Shown one piece after another: positions 11,096 through 23,567 of a stretch of DNA of 64,000 nt. The stretch spans positions 19,552,001 through 19,616,000 of the forward strand of contig NW_027478160.1 in the NCBI RefSeq assembly GCF_051020975.1, given 5' to 3'. Under the pieces are notes generated by a model. The model was not told the DNA's origin. It ran no database searches and saw only the letters and a program-made list of their open reading frames with translations. Position 1 is the stretch's first letter, and each line of letters begins with the position of its first letter. The position numbers and the translations under genes were made by a program. Source of the stretch: Osmia lignaria lignaria (taxonomy: Eukaryota > Arthropoda > Insecta > Hymenoptera > Megachilidae).

Positions 11096-12617
11096 CCCTT
11101 TCTTTGAGATAACTCTGCACTATTGCGAGCTGCAAATGCCACTTCCAGCTTAGCTGTGCAGAAGAAGAACAACAAGAAGAAGAAATATCTCGAAATATGT
11201 CCGTCAGGCCCCTTCCCTTGAGATAAATATGCAAATATCTCGGAAACGAAGCGAGCTATGGCAAAATGTTAAGAGACCTTTTTTGTAGAGAATTAAGTTT
11301 CCTACTTTTTATGTTCTATGATATTTTTTGATCAGATGCGTAGTTCTCGAGATATATCAAGATATTTAAAAGTTCCGAAGCCGCACCAACATAATAGAGA
11401 TACAGAAACACCGTGGCTCCTTTCTTTCAGATAACTCTGCACTATTGCGAGCTGGAAATGCCACTTCCAGTTTAGCTGTGCAGAAGAAGAACAACAAGAA
11501 GAAGAAATATCTCGAAATATGTCCGTTAGGCCCCTTCCCTTGAGATAAATCTGCAAATATCTCGGAAACGAAGCGAGCTATGGCAAAATGTTAAGAGACC
11601 TTTTTTGTAGAGAATTAAGTTTCCTACTTTTTATGTTCTATGATATTTTTTGATCAGATGCGCAGTTCTCGAGATATATCAAGATATTTAAAAGTTCCGA
11701 AGCCGCACCAACATAATAGAGATACAGAAACACCGTGGCCCCTTTCTTTGAGATAACTCTGCACTATTGCGAGCTGCAAATGCCACTTCCAGCTTAGCTG
11801 TGCAGAAGAAGAACAACAAGAAGAAGAAATATCTCGAAATATGTCCGTCACGCCCCTTCCCTTGAGATAAATCTGCAAATATCTCGGAAACGAAGCGAGC
11901 TATGGCAAAATGTTTAGAGACCTTTCTTGTAGAGAATTAAGTTTCCTACTTTTTATGTAGTATGATATTTTTTGATCAGATGCGTAGTTCTCGAGATATA
12001 TCAAGATATTTAAACGTTCCGAAGCCGCACCAACATAATAGAGATACAGAAACACCGTGGCCCCTTTCTTTGAGATAACCCTGCACGATTGCGAGCTGGA
12101 AATGCCACTTCCAGTTTAGCTGTGCAGAAGAAGAACAACAAGAAGAAGAAATATCTCGAAATATGTCCATCAGGACCCTTCCCTTGAGATAAATCTGCAA
12201 ATATCTCGGAAACGAAGCGAGCTATGGCAAAATGTTAAGAGACCTTTTTTGTAGAGAATTATGTTTCCTACAATTTATGTTCTATGATATTTTTTGATCA
12301 GAAGCGTAGTTTTCGAGATATATTGAGATATTTAAAAGTTCCGAAGCCGCACCAACATAATAGAGATACAGACACACCGTGGCCCCTTTCTTTGGGATAA
12401 CTCTGCACTATTGCGAGCTGCTAATGCCACTTCCAGCTTAGCTGTGCAGAAGAAGAACAACAAGAAGAAGAAATATCTCGAAATATGTCCGTCAGGCCAC
12501 TTCCCTTGAGATAAATCTGCAAATATCTCGGAAACGAAGCGAGCTATGGCAAAATGTTAAGAGACCTTTTCTGTAGAGAATTAAGTTTCCTACTTTTTAT
12601 GTTCTATGATATTTTTT
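11008..12617 (+). repeat. Five-monomer HOR G-D-E-B-C', copy 1
   Basis: Monomers at 11008, 11330, 11652, 11974 and 12296. G has GTTCCCGAG and AAATATGCAAAT. D has the private TTTCTTTCAG. E has GATGCGCAG and GTCACGCC. B has the private TTTAAACGTTCC. C' has CTGCTAATG. The same private markers recur in order in the next 1290 bp with one monomer fewer, so this is the fuller version of a local HOR. Confidence 0.85.
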
Positions 12618-12939
12618 GATCAGATGCGTAGTTCCCGAGATATATCAAGATATTTAAAAGTTCCGAAGCCGCACCAACATAATAGAGATACAGAAACACC
12701 GTGGCCCCTTTCTTTGAGATAACTCTGCACTATTGCGAGCTGCAAATGCCACTTCCAGCTTAGCTGTGCAGAAGAAGAACAACAAGAAGAAGAAATATCT
12801 CGAAATATGTCCGTCAGGCCCCTTCCCTTGAGATAAATATGCAAATATCTCGGAAACGAAGCGAGCTATGGCAAAATGTTAAGAGACCTTTTTTGTAGAG
12901 AATTAAGTTTCCTACTTTTTATGTTCTATGATATTTTTT

Positions 12940-13261
12940 GATCAGATGCGTAGTTCTCGAGATATATCAAGATATTTAAAAGTTCCGAAGCCGCACCAAC
13001 ATAATAGAGATACAGAAACACCGTGGCTCCTTTCTTTCAGATAACTCTGCACTATTGCGAGCTGGAAATGCCACTTCCAGTTTAGCTGTGCAGAAGAAGA
13101 ACAACAAGAAGAAGAAATATCTCGAAATATGTCCGTCACGCCCCTTCCCTTGAGATAAATCTGCAAATATCTCGGAAACGAAGCGAGCTATGGCAAAATG
13201 TTTAGAGACCTTTCTTGTAGAGAATTAAGTTTCCTACTTTTTATGTAGTATGATATTTTTT
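12940..13261 (+). repeat. Chimeric monomer, D 5' part joined to E 3' part
   Basis: The left part carries D markers (GTGGCTCC, TTTCTTTCAG, CTGGAAATG, CAGTTTAGC) and the right part the E marker GTCACGCC followed by TTTAGAGACC and ATGTAGTATG. The exchange lies between about 13083 and 13135, within the GAA tract and CTCGAAATATG region. The array stays in register, so exactly 322 bp was lost. This is the expected product of unequal crossover or intrachromatid deletion between neighbouring monomers. Confidence 0.8.
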
Positions 13262-13583
13262 GATCAGATGCGTAGTTCTCGAGATATATCAAGATATTTA
13301 AACGTTCCGAAGCCGCACCAACATAATAGAGATACAGAAACACCGTGGCCCCTTTCTTTGAGATAACCCTGCACGATTGCGAGCTGGAAATGCCACTTCC
13401 AGTTTAGCTGTGCAGAAGAAGAACAACAAGAAGAAGAAATATCTCGAAATATGTCCATCAGGACCCTTCCCTTGAGATAAATCTGCAAATATCTCGGAAA
13501 CGAAGCGAGCTATGGCAAAATGTTAAGAGACCTTTTTTGTAGAGAATTATGTTTCCTACAATTTATGTTCTATGATATTTTTT

Positions 13584-13907
13584 GATCAGAAGCGTAGTTT
13601 TCGAGATATATGTTGAGATATTTAAAAGTTCCGAAGCCGCACCAACATAATAGAGATACAGACACACCGTGGCCCCTTTCTTTGGGATAACTCTGCACTA
13701 TTGCGAGCTGCTAATGCCACTTCCAGCTTAGCTGTGCAGAAGAAGAACAACAAGAAGAAGAAATATCTCGAAATATGTCCGTCAGGCCACTTCCCTTGAG
13801 ATAAATCTGCAAATATCTCGGAAACGAAGCGAGCTATGGCAAAATGTTAAGAGACCTTTTTTGTAGAGAATTAAGTTTCCTACTTTTTATGTTTGATGAT
13901 ATTTTTT
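13584..13907 (+). repeat. Monomer of 324 bp with a 2-bp insertion
   Basis: GATATATGTTGAGATA at about 13605-13620 replaces GATATATTGAGATA, an extra TG (or GT) at 13611-13613. The otherwise matching monomer at 12296 lacks it, so the insertion postdates the local duplication. It shifts all later monomers by 2 bp and is the only insertion I found that changes monomer length. Confidence 0.9.
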
Positions 13908-15839
13908 GATCAGATGCGTAGTTCTCGAGATATATCAAGATATTTAAAAGTTCCGAAGCTGCACCAACATAATAGAGGTACAGAAACACCGTGGCCTCTT
14001 TCTTTGAGATAACTCTGCACTATTGCGAGCTGCAAATGCCACTTCGAGCTTAGCTGTGCAGAAGAAGAACAACAAGAAGAAGAAATATCTCGAAACATGT
14101 CCGTCAGGCCCCTTCCCTTGAGATAAATATGCAAATATCTCGGAAACGAAGCGAGCTATGGCAAAATGTTAAGAGACCTTTTTTGTAGAGAATTAAGTTT
14201 CCTACTTTTTATGTTCTATGATATTTTTTGATCAGATGCGTAGTTCTCGAGATATATCAAGATATTTAAAAGTTCCGAGGCCGCACCAACATAATAGAGA
14301 TACAGAAACACCGTGGCCCCTTTCTTTGAGATAACTCTGCACTATTGCGAGCTGCAAATGCCACTTCCAGCTTAGCTGTGCAGAAGAAGAACAACAAGAA
14401 GAAGAAATATCTCGAAATATGTCCGTCACGCCCCTTCCCTTGAGATAAATATGCAAATATCTCGGAAACGAAGCGAGCTATGGCAAAATGTTAAGAGACC
14501 TTTTTTGTAGAGAATTAAGTTTCCTACTTTTTATGTTCTATGATATTTTTTGATCAGATGCGTAGTTCTCGAGATATATCAAGATATTTAAAAGTTCCGA
14601 GGCCGCACCAACATAATAGAGATACAGAAACACCGTGGCCCCTTTCTTTGAGATAACTCTGCACTATTGCGAGCTGCAAATGCCACTTCCAGCTTAGCTG
14701 TGCAGAAGAAGAACAACAAGAAGAAGAAATATCTCGAAATATGTCCGTCAGAACTCTTCCCTTGAGATGAATCTGCAAATATCTCGGAAACGAAGCGAGC
14801 TATGGCAAAATGTTAAGAGACCTTTTTTGTAGAGAATAATGTTTCCTACAATTTACGTTCTATGATATTTTTTGATCAGAAGCGTAGTTCTCGAGATATA
14901 TCAAGATATTTAAAAGTTCCGAGGCCGCACCAACATAATAGAGATACAGAAACACCGTGGCCCCTTTCTTTGAGATAACTCTGCACTATTGCGAGCTGCA
15001 AATGCCACTTCCAGCTTAGCTGTGCAGAGGAAGAACAACAAGAAGAAGAAATATCTCGAAATATGTCCGTCAGGCCCGTTCCTTTGAGCTGAATCTGCAA
15101 ATATCTCGGAAACGAAGCGAGCTATGGCAAAATGTTAAGAGACGTTTTTTGTAGAGAATTATGTTTCCTACAATTTATGTTCTATGATATTTTTTGATCA
15201 GAAGCGTAGTTTTCGAGATATATCGAGATATTTAAAAGTTCCGAAGCCGCACCAACATAATAGAGATACAGAAACACCGTGGCCCCTTTCTTTGAGATAA
15301 CTCTGCACTATTGCGAGCTGCAAATGCCACTTCGAGCTTAGCTGTGCAGAAGAAGAACAACAAGAAGAAGAAATATCTCGAAATATGTCCGTCAGGCCAG
15401 TTCCTTTGAGCTGAATCTGCAAATATCTCGGAAACGAAGCGAGCTATGGCGAAATGTTAAGAGACCTTTTTTGTAGAGAATTAAGTTTCCTACTTTTTAT
15501 CTTCTATGATATTTTTTGATCAGATGCGTAGTTCTCTAGATATATCAAGATATTTAAAAGTTCCGAAGCCGCACCAACATAATAGAGATACAGAAACACC
15601 GTGGCCCCTCTGTTTGAGATAACTCTGCACTATTGCGAGCTGCAAATGCCACTTCCAGCTTAGCTGTGCAGAAGAAGAACAACAAGAAGAAGAAATATCT
15701 CGATATATGTCCGTCACGCCCCTTCCCTTGAGATAAATCTGCAAATATCTCGGAAACGAAGCGAGCTATGGCAAAATGTTTAGAGACCTTTCTTGTAGAG
15801 AATTAAGTTTCCTACTTTTTATGTAGTATGATATTTTTT
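13908..15839 (+). repeat. Mixed-variant satellite monomers
   Basis: Six monomers. The first (13908) has the GAGGTACAG and GGCCTCTTTC haplotype and CTTCGAGCTT, like 1026. The next three (14230, 14552, 14874) share CCGAGGCCGC, a run produced by local copying. Those at 14874 and 15196 carry the GTTCCTTTGAGCTGAATC variant of the 3' part. The monomer at 15518 has CTCGATATATG in place of CTCGAAATATG and starts the family that dominates the next segment. Confidence 0.8.
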
Positions 15840-17127
15840 GATCAGATGCGTAGTTCTCGAGATATATCAAGATATTTAAAAGTTCCGAAGCCGCACCAAC
15901 ATAATAGAGATACAGAAACACCGTGGCCCCTCTGTTTGAGATAACTCTGCACTATTGCGAGCTGCAAATGCCACTTCCAGCTTAGCTGTGCAGAAGAAGA
16001 ACCACAAGAAGAAGAAATATCTCGATATATGTCCGTCACGCCCCTTCCCTTGAGATAAATCTGCAAATATCTCGGAAACGAAGCGAGCTATGGCAAAATG
16101 TTTAGAGACCTTTCTTGTAGAGAATTAAGTTTCCTACTTTTTATGTAGTATGATATTTATTGATCAGATGCGTAGTTCTCGAGATATATCAAGATATTTA
16201 AAAGTTCCGAAGCCGCACCAACATAATAGAGATACAGAAACACCGTGGCCCCTTTCTTTGAGATAACTCTGCACTAGTGCGAGCCGCAAATGCCACTTCC
16301 AGCTTAGCTGTGCAGAAGAAGAACAACAAGAAGAAGAAATATCTCGAAATATGTCCGACAGGCCCCTTCCCTTGAGATAAATCTGCAAATATCTCGGAGA
16401 CGAAGCGAGCTATGGCGAAATGTTAAGAGACCTTTTTTGTAGAGAATTAAGTTTCCTACTTTTTATCTTCTATGATATTTTTTGATCAGATGCGTAGTTC
16501 TCGAGATATATCAAGATATTTAAAAGTTCCGAAGCCGCACCAACATAATAGAGATACAGAAACACCGTGGCCCCTCTCTTTGAGATAACTCTGCACTATT
16601 GCGAGCTGCAAATGCCACTTCGAGCTTAGCTGTGCAGAAGAAGAACAACAAGAAGAAGAAATATCTCGAAATATGTCCGTCAGGCCAGTTCCTTTGAGCT
16701 GAATCTGCAAATATCTCGGAAACGAAGCGAGCTATGGCGAAATGTTAAGAGACCTTTTTTGTAGAGAATTAAGTTTCCTACTTTTTATCTTCTATGATAT
16801 TTTTTGATCAGATGCGTAGTTCTCTAGATATATCAAGATATTTAAAAGTTCCGAAGCCGCACCAACATAATAGAGATACAGAAACACCGTGGCCCCTTTC
16901 TTTGAGATAACTCTGCTCTATTGCGAGCTGCAAATGCCACTTCCAGCTTAGCTGTGCAGAAGAAGAACAACAAGAAGAAGAAATATCTCGAAATATGTCC
17001 GTCAGGCCCCTTCCCTTGAGATAAATCTGCAAATATCTCGGAAACGAAGCGAGCTATGGCAAAATGTTAAGAGACAGTTTTTGTAGAGAATTAAGTTTCC
17101 TACTTTCTATGTAGTATGATATTTTTT
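15840..17127 (+). repeat. Four-monomer HOR I-J-K-L, copy 1
   Basis: Monomers at 15840, 16162, 16484 and 16806. I has CCTCTGTTTGAG, GAACCACAAG and CTCGATATATG. J has TTTATTGATC, CCGACAGG and GGAGACGAAG. K has CTTCGAGCTT with the GAGCTGAATC end. L has CTCTGCTCTATTG. I-J-K recurs 1288 bp later. Confidence 0.8.
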
Positions 17128-18415
17128 GATCAGATGCGTAGTTCTCGAGATATATCAAGATATTTAAAAGTTCCGAAGCCGCACCAACATAATAGAGATA
17201 CAGAAACACCGTGGCCCCTCTGTTTGAGATAACTCTGCACTATTGCGAGCTGCAAATGCCACTTCCAGCTTAGCTGTGCAGAAGAAGAACCACAAGAAGA
17301 AGAAATATCTCGATATATGTCCGTCACGCCCCTTCCCTTGAGATAAATCTGCAAATATCTCGGAAACGAAGCGAGCTATGGCAAAATGTTTAGAGACCTT
17401 TCTTGTAGAGAATTAAGTCTCCTACTTTTTATGTAGTATGATATTTATTGATCAGATGCGTAGTTCTCGAGATATATCAAGATATTTAAAAGTTCCGAAG
17501 CCGCACCAACATAATAGAGATACAGAAACACCGTGGCCCCTTTCTTTGAGATAACTCTGCACTAGTGCGAGCCGCAAATGCCACTTCCAGCTTAGCTGTG
17601 CAGAAGAAGAACAACAAGAAGAAGAAATATCTCGAAATATGTCCGACAGGCCCCTTCCCTTGAGATAAATCTGCAAATATCTCGGAGACGAAGCGAGCTA
17701 TGGCGAAATGTTAAGAGACCTTTTTTGTAGAGAATTAAGTTTCCTACTTTTTATCTTCTATGATATTTTTTGATCAGATGCGTAGTTCTCGAGATATATC
17801 AAGATATTTAAAAGTTCCGAAGCCGCACCAACATAATAGAGATACAGAAACACCGTGGCCCCTCTCTTTGAGATAACTCTGCACTATTGCGAGCTGCAAA
17901 TGCCACTTCGAGCTTAGCTGTGCAGAAGAAGAACAACAAGAAGAAGAAATATCTCGAAATATGTCCGTCAGGCCAGTTCCTTTGAGCTGAATCTGCAAAT
18001 ATCTCGGAAACGAAGCGAGCTATGGCAAAATGTTAAGAGACGTTTTTTGTAGAGAATTATGTTTCCTACAATTTATGTTCTATGATATTTTTTGATCAGA
18101 AGCGTAGTTTTCGAGATATATCGAGATATTTAAAAGTTCCGAAGACGCACCAACATAATAGAGATACAGAAACACCGTGGCCCCTTTCTTTGAGATAACT
18201 GTGCACTAGTGCGAGCCGCTAATGCCACTTCCAGCTTAGCTGTGCAGAAGAAGAACAACAAGAAGAAGAAATATCTCGAAATATGTCCGTCAGGCCCCTG
18301 CCCTTGAGATATATCTGCAAATATCTCGGAAACGAAGCGAGCTATGGCAAAATGTTAAGAGACATTTTTTGTAGAGAATTAAGTTTTCTACTTTTTATGT
18401 TCTATGATATTTTTT
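17128..18415 (+). repeat. Four-monomer HOR I-J-K-M, copy 2
   Basis: I, J and K repeat copy 1 with at least one substitution (AAGTCTCC at about 17418 in place of AAGTTTCC). The match ends in K, where GGCGAAATG of copy 1 becomes GGCAAAATG. The fourth monomer (18094) is a different type, with GAAGACGCACC and GCCGCTAATG, and is related to monomers at 23890, 26466 and 27432. Confidence 0.8.
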
Positions 18416-21400
18416 GATCAGACGAGTAGTTCTCGAGATATATCAAGATATTTAAAAGTTCCGAAGCCGCACCAACATAATAGAGATACAGAAACACCGT
18501 GGCCCCTTTCTTTGAGATAACTCTGCTCTATTGCGAGCTGCAAATGCCACTTCCAGCTTAGCTGTGCAGAAGAAGAACAACAAGAAGAAGAAATATCTCG
18601 AAATATGTCCGTCAGGCCCCTTCCCTTGAGATAAATCTGCAAATATCTCGGAAACGAAGCGAGCTATGGCAAAATGTTAAGAGACAGTTTTTGTAGAGAA
18701 TTAAGTTTCCTACTTTTTATGTTCTATGATATTTTTTGATCAGACGAGTAGTTCTCGAGATATATCAAGATATTTAAAAGTTCCGAAGCCGCACCAACAT
18801 AATAGAGATACAGAAACCCCGTGGCCCCTTTCTTTGAGATAACTCTGCACTATTGCGAGCTGGAAATGCCACTTCCAGTTTAGCTGTGCAGAAGAAGAAC
18901 ATCAAGAAGAAGAAATATCTCGAAATATGTCCGTTAGGCCCCTTCCCTTGAGATAAATCTGCAAATATCTCGGAAACGAAGCGAGCTATGGCAAAATATT
19001 AAGAGACCTTTTTTGTAGAGAATTAAGTTTCCTACTTTTTATGTTCTATGATATTTTTTGATCAGATGCGCAGTTCTCGAGATATATCAAGATATTTAAA
19101 AGTTCCGAAGCCGCACCAACATAATAGAGATACAGAAACACCGTGGCCCCTTTCTTTGAGATAACTCTGCACTATTGCGAGCTGGAAATGCCACTTCCAG
19201 TTTAGCTGTGCAGAAGAAGAACAACAAGAAGAAGAAATATCTCGAAATATGTCCGTTAGGCCCCTTCCCTTGAGATAAATCTGCAAATATCTCGGAAACG
19301 AAGCGAGCTATGGCAAAATGTTAAGAGACCTTTTTTGTAGAGAATTAAGTTTCCTACTTTTTATGTTCTATGATATTTTTTGATCAGACGCGTAGTTCTC
19401 GAGATATATCAAGATATTTAAAAGTTCCGAAGCCGCACCAACATAATAGAGATACAGAAACACCGTGGCCCCTTTCTTTGAGATAACTCTGCACTATTGC
19501 GAGCTGTAAATGCCACTTCCAGCTTAGCTGTGCAGAAGAAGAACAACAAGAAGAAGAAATATCTCGAAATATGTCCGTCAGGCCCCTTCCCTTGAGATAT
19601 ATCTGCAAATATCTCGGAAACGAAGCGAGCTATGGCAAAATGTTAAGAGACCTTTTTTGTAGAGAATTATGTTTCCTACAATTTATGTTCTATGATATTT
19701 TTTGATCAGAAGCGTAGTTTTCGAGATATATCGGGATATTTAAAAGTTCCGAAGCCGCACCAACATAATAGAGATACAGAAACACCGTGGCCCCTTTCTT
19801 TGAGATAACTCTGCGCTAGTGCGAGCCGCAAATGCCACTTCCAGCTTAGCTGTGCAGAAGAAGAACAACAAGAAGAAGAAATATCTCGAAATATGTCCGT
19901 CAGGCCCCTTCCCTTGAGATAAATATGCAAATATCTCGGAAACGAAGCGAGCTATGGCAAAATGTTAAGAGACCTTTTTTGTAGAGAATTAAGTTTCCTA
20001 CTTTTTATGTTCTATGATATTTTTTGATCAGATGCGTAGTTCTCGAGATATATCAAGATATTTAAAAGTTCCGAAGCCGCACCAACATAATAGAGATACA
20101 GAAACACCGTGGCCCCTTTCTTTGAGATAACTCTGCACTATTGCGAGCTGGAAATGCCACTTCCAGTTTAGCTGTGCAGAAGAAGAACATCAAGAAGAAG
20201 AAATATCTCGAAATATGTCCGTTAGGCCCCTTCCCTTGAGATAAATCTGCAAATATCTCGGAAACGAAGCGAGCTATGGCAAAATATTAAGAGACCTTTT
20301 TTGTAGAGAATTAAGTTTCCTACTTTTTATGTTCTCTGATATTTTTTGATCAGACGCGTAGTTCTCGAGATATATCAAGATATTTAAAAGTTCCGAAGCC
20401 GCACCAACATAATAGAGATACAGAAACACCGTGGCCCCTTTCTTTGAGATAACTCTGCACTATTGCGAGCTGCAAATGCCACTTCCAGCTTAGCTGTGCA
20501 GAGGAAGAACAACAAGAAGAAGAAATATCTCGAAATATGTCCGTCAGGCCAGTTCCTTTGAGCTGAATCTGCAAATATCTCGGAAACGAAGCGAGCTATG
20601 GCGAAATGTTAAGAGACCTTTTTTGTAGAGAATTAAGTTTCCTACTTTTTATCTTCTATGATATTTTTTGATCAGATGCGTAGTTCTCTAGATATATCAA
20701 GATATTTAAAAGTTCCGAAGCCGCCCCAACATAATAGAGATACAGAAACACCGTGGCCCCTCTGTTTGAGATAACTCTGCACTATTGCGAGCTGCAAATG
20801 CCACTTCCAGCTTAGCTGTGCAGAAGAAGAACAACAAGAAGAAGAAATATCTCGATATATGTCCGTCACGCCCCTTCCCTTGAGATAAATCTGCAAATAT
20901 CTCGGAAACGAAGCGAGCTATGGCAAAATGTTTAGAGACCTTTCTTGTAGAGAATTAAGTTTCCTACTTTTTATGTAGTATGATATTTTTTGATCAGATG
21001 CGTAGTTCTCGAGATATATCAAGATATTTAAAAGTTCCGAAGCCGCACCAACATAATAGAGATACAGAAACACCGTAGCCCCTCTGTTTGAGATAACTCT
21101 GTACTATTGCGAGCTGCAAATGCCACTTCCAGCTTAGCTGTGCAGAAGAAGAACCACAAGAAGAAGAAATATCTCGATATATGTCCGTCACGCCCCTTCC
21201 CTTGAGATAAATCTGCAAATATCTCGGAAACGAAGCGAGCTATGGCAAAATGTTTAGAGACCTTTCTTGTAGAGAATTAAGTTTCCTACTTTTTATGTAG
21301 TATGATATTTTTTGATCAGATGCGTAGTTCTCGAGATATATCAAGATATTTAAAAGTTCCGAAGCCGCACCAACATAATAGAGATACAGAAACACCGTGG

Positions 21401-21635
21401 CCCCTTTCTTTGAGATAACTCTGCACTATTGCGACCTGCAAATGCCACTTCGAGCTTAGATGTGCAGAAGAAGAACAACAAGAAGAAGAAATATCTCGAA
21501 ATATGTCCGTCAGACCCCTTCCCTTGAGATGAATCTGCAAATATCTCGGAAACGAAGCGAGCTATGGCAAAATGTTAAGAGACCCTTTTTGTAGAGAATA
21601 ATGTTTCCTACAATTTACGTTCTATGATATTTTTT
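18416..21635 (+). repeat. Mixed-variant monomers with dispersed modules
   Basis: This segment holds relatives of distant blocks. The monomers at 18738 and 20026 have AACATCAAG and AAAATATTAAG, like 30330 and 34516. The order at 19380-20347 (TGTAAATG type, then AAGCGTAGTTTTCGAG type, then AACATCAAG type) resembles 29686-30651. The monomers at 20670 and 20992 repeat those at 15518 and 15840 at an offset of 5152 bp, with private substitutions such as GCCGCCCCAAC and CCGTAGCCCC. No gene is seen. Confidence 0.75.
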
Positions 21636-23567
21636 GATCAGAAGCGTAGTTTTCGAGATATATCGAGATATTTAAAAGTTGCGAAGCCGCACCAACATAA
21701 TAGAGATACAGAAACACAGTGGCCCCTTTCTTTGAGATAACTCTGCACTATTGCGACCTGCAAATGCCACTTCCAGCTCAGCTGTGCAGAAGAAGAACAA
21801 CAAGAAGAAGAAATATCTCGATATATGTCCGTCACGCCCCTTCCCTTGAGATAAATCTGCAAATATCTCGGAAACGAAGCGAGCTATGGCAAAATGTTAA
21901 GAGACCTTTTTTGTAGAGAATTAAGTTTCCTACTTTTTATGTTCTATGATATTTTTTGATCAGATGCGTAGTTCTCGAGATATATCAAGATATTTAAAAG
22001 TTCCGAAGCCGCACCAACATAATAGAGATACAGAAACACCGAGGCCCCTTTCTTTGAGATAACTCTGCACTATTGCGAGCTGGAAATGCCACTTCCAGTT
22101 TAGCTGTGCAGAAGAAGAACAACAAGAAGAAGAAATATCTCGAAATATGTCCGTTCGGCCCCTTCCCTTGAGATAAATCTGCAAATATCTCGGAAACGAA
22201 GCGAGCTATGGCAAAATGTTAAGAGACCTTTTTTGTAGAGAATTAAGTTTCCTACTTTTTATGTTCTATGATATTTTTTGATCAGAAGCGTAGTTTTCGA
22301 GATATATCGAGATATTTAAAAGTTCCGAAGCCGCACCAACATAATAGAGATACAGAAACACCGTGGCCCCTTTCTTTGAGATAACTCTGCACTATTGCGA
22401 CCTGCAAATGCCACTTCCAGCTCAGCTGTGCAGAAGAAGAACAACAAGAAGAAGAAATATCTCGAAATATGTCCGTCAGGCCAGTTCCTTTGAGCTGAAT
22501 CTGCAAATATCTCGGAAACGAAGCGAGCTATGGCAAAATGTTAAGAGACGTTTTTTGTAGACAATAATGTTTCCTACAATTTACGTTCTATGATATTTTT
22601 TGATCAGAAGCGTAGTTTTCGAGATATATCGAGATATTTAAAAGTTGCGAAGCCGCACCAACATAATAGAGATACAGAAACACAGTGGCCCCTTTCTTTG
22701 AGATAACTCTGCACTATTGCGACCTGCAAATGCCACTTCCAGCTCAGCTGTGCAGAAGAAGAACAACAAGAAGAAGAAATATCTCGATATATGTCCGTCA
22801 CGCCCCTTCCCTTGAGATAAATCTGCAAATATCTCGGAAACGAAGCGAGCTATGGCAAAATGTTAAGAGACCTTTTTTGTAGAGAATTAAGTTTCCTACT
22901 TTTTATGTTCTATGATATTTTTTGATCAGATGCGTAGTTCTCGAGATATATCAAGATATTTAAAAGTTCCGAAGCCGCACCAACATAATAGAGATACAGA
23001 AACACCGTGGCCCCTTTCTTTGAGATAACTCTGCACTATTGCGAGCTGGAAATGCCACTTCCAGTTTAGCTGTGCAGAAGAAGAACAACAAGAAGAAGAA
23101 ATATCTCGAAATATGTCCGTTCGGCCCCTTCCCTTGAGATAAATCTGCAAATATCTCGGAAACGAAGCGAGCTATGGCAAAATGTTAAGAGACCTTTTTT
23201 GTAGAGAATTAAGTTTCCTACTTTTTATGTTCTATGATATTCTTTGATCAGAAGCGTAGTTTTCGAGATATATCGAGATATTTAAAAGTTCCGAAGCCGC
23301 ACCAACATAATAGAGATACAGAAACACCGTGGCCCCTTTCTTTGAGATAACTGTGCACTATTGCGACCTGCAAATGCCACTTCCAGCTCAGCTGTGCAGA
23401 AGAAGAACAACAAGAAGAAGAAATATCTCGAAATATGTCCGTCAGGCCCCTTCCCTTGAGATAAATCTGCAAATATCTCGGAAACGAAGCGAGCTATGGC
23501 AAAATGTTGAGAGACCTTTTTTGTAGAGAATTATGTTTCCTACAATTTATGTTCTATGATATTTTTT
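21636..23567 (+). repeat. Three-monomer HOR, two copies of 966 bp
   Basis: P-Q-R (21636, 21958, 22280) is followed by P-Q'-S (22602, 22924, 23246). P has AAAGTTGCGAAG, CACAGTGGCC, GCGACCTGC and CAGCTCAGC. Q has CTGGAAATG and CCGTTCGGCC. R and S share GCGACCTGC and CAGCTCAGC with AAGCGTAGTTTTC. Differences between the halves (CCGAGGCC or CCGTGGCC in Q; TTCTTTGATC and TGTGCAC in S) show this is older than the 8-monomer duplication that contains most of it. Confidence 0.75.

Larger units (their letters stand above)
12618..13907 (+). repeat. HOR G-(D/E)-B-C', copy 2, one monomer deleted
   Basis: The tandem copy of the preceding unit shortened from five to four monomers. It keeps TTTCTTTCAG, TTTAAACGTTCC and CTGCTAATG but has a single D/E chimera (12940) in place of separate D and E monomers. 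It is 1290 bp because the final monomer also carries a 2-bp insertion. Confidence 0.85.

Noticed and set aside
21719..21916. 65-codon plus-strand open frame (also at 22363, 22685, 23329, 24939, 25261 and 25905)
   Set aside because: It starts at GTG and is open only because GCGACCTGC and CAGCTCAGC remove stops in P, R and S monomers. The arginine-rich part is just the GAA tract read in another frame.
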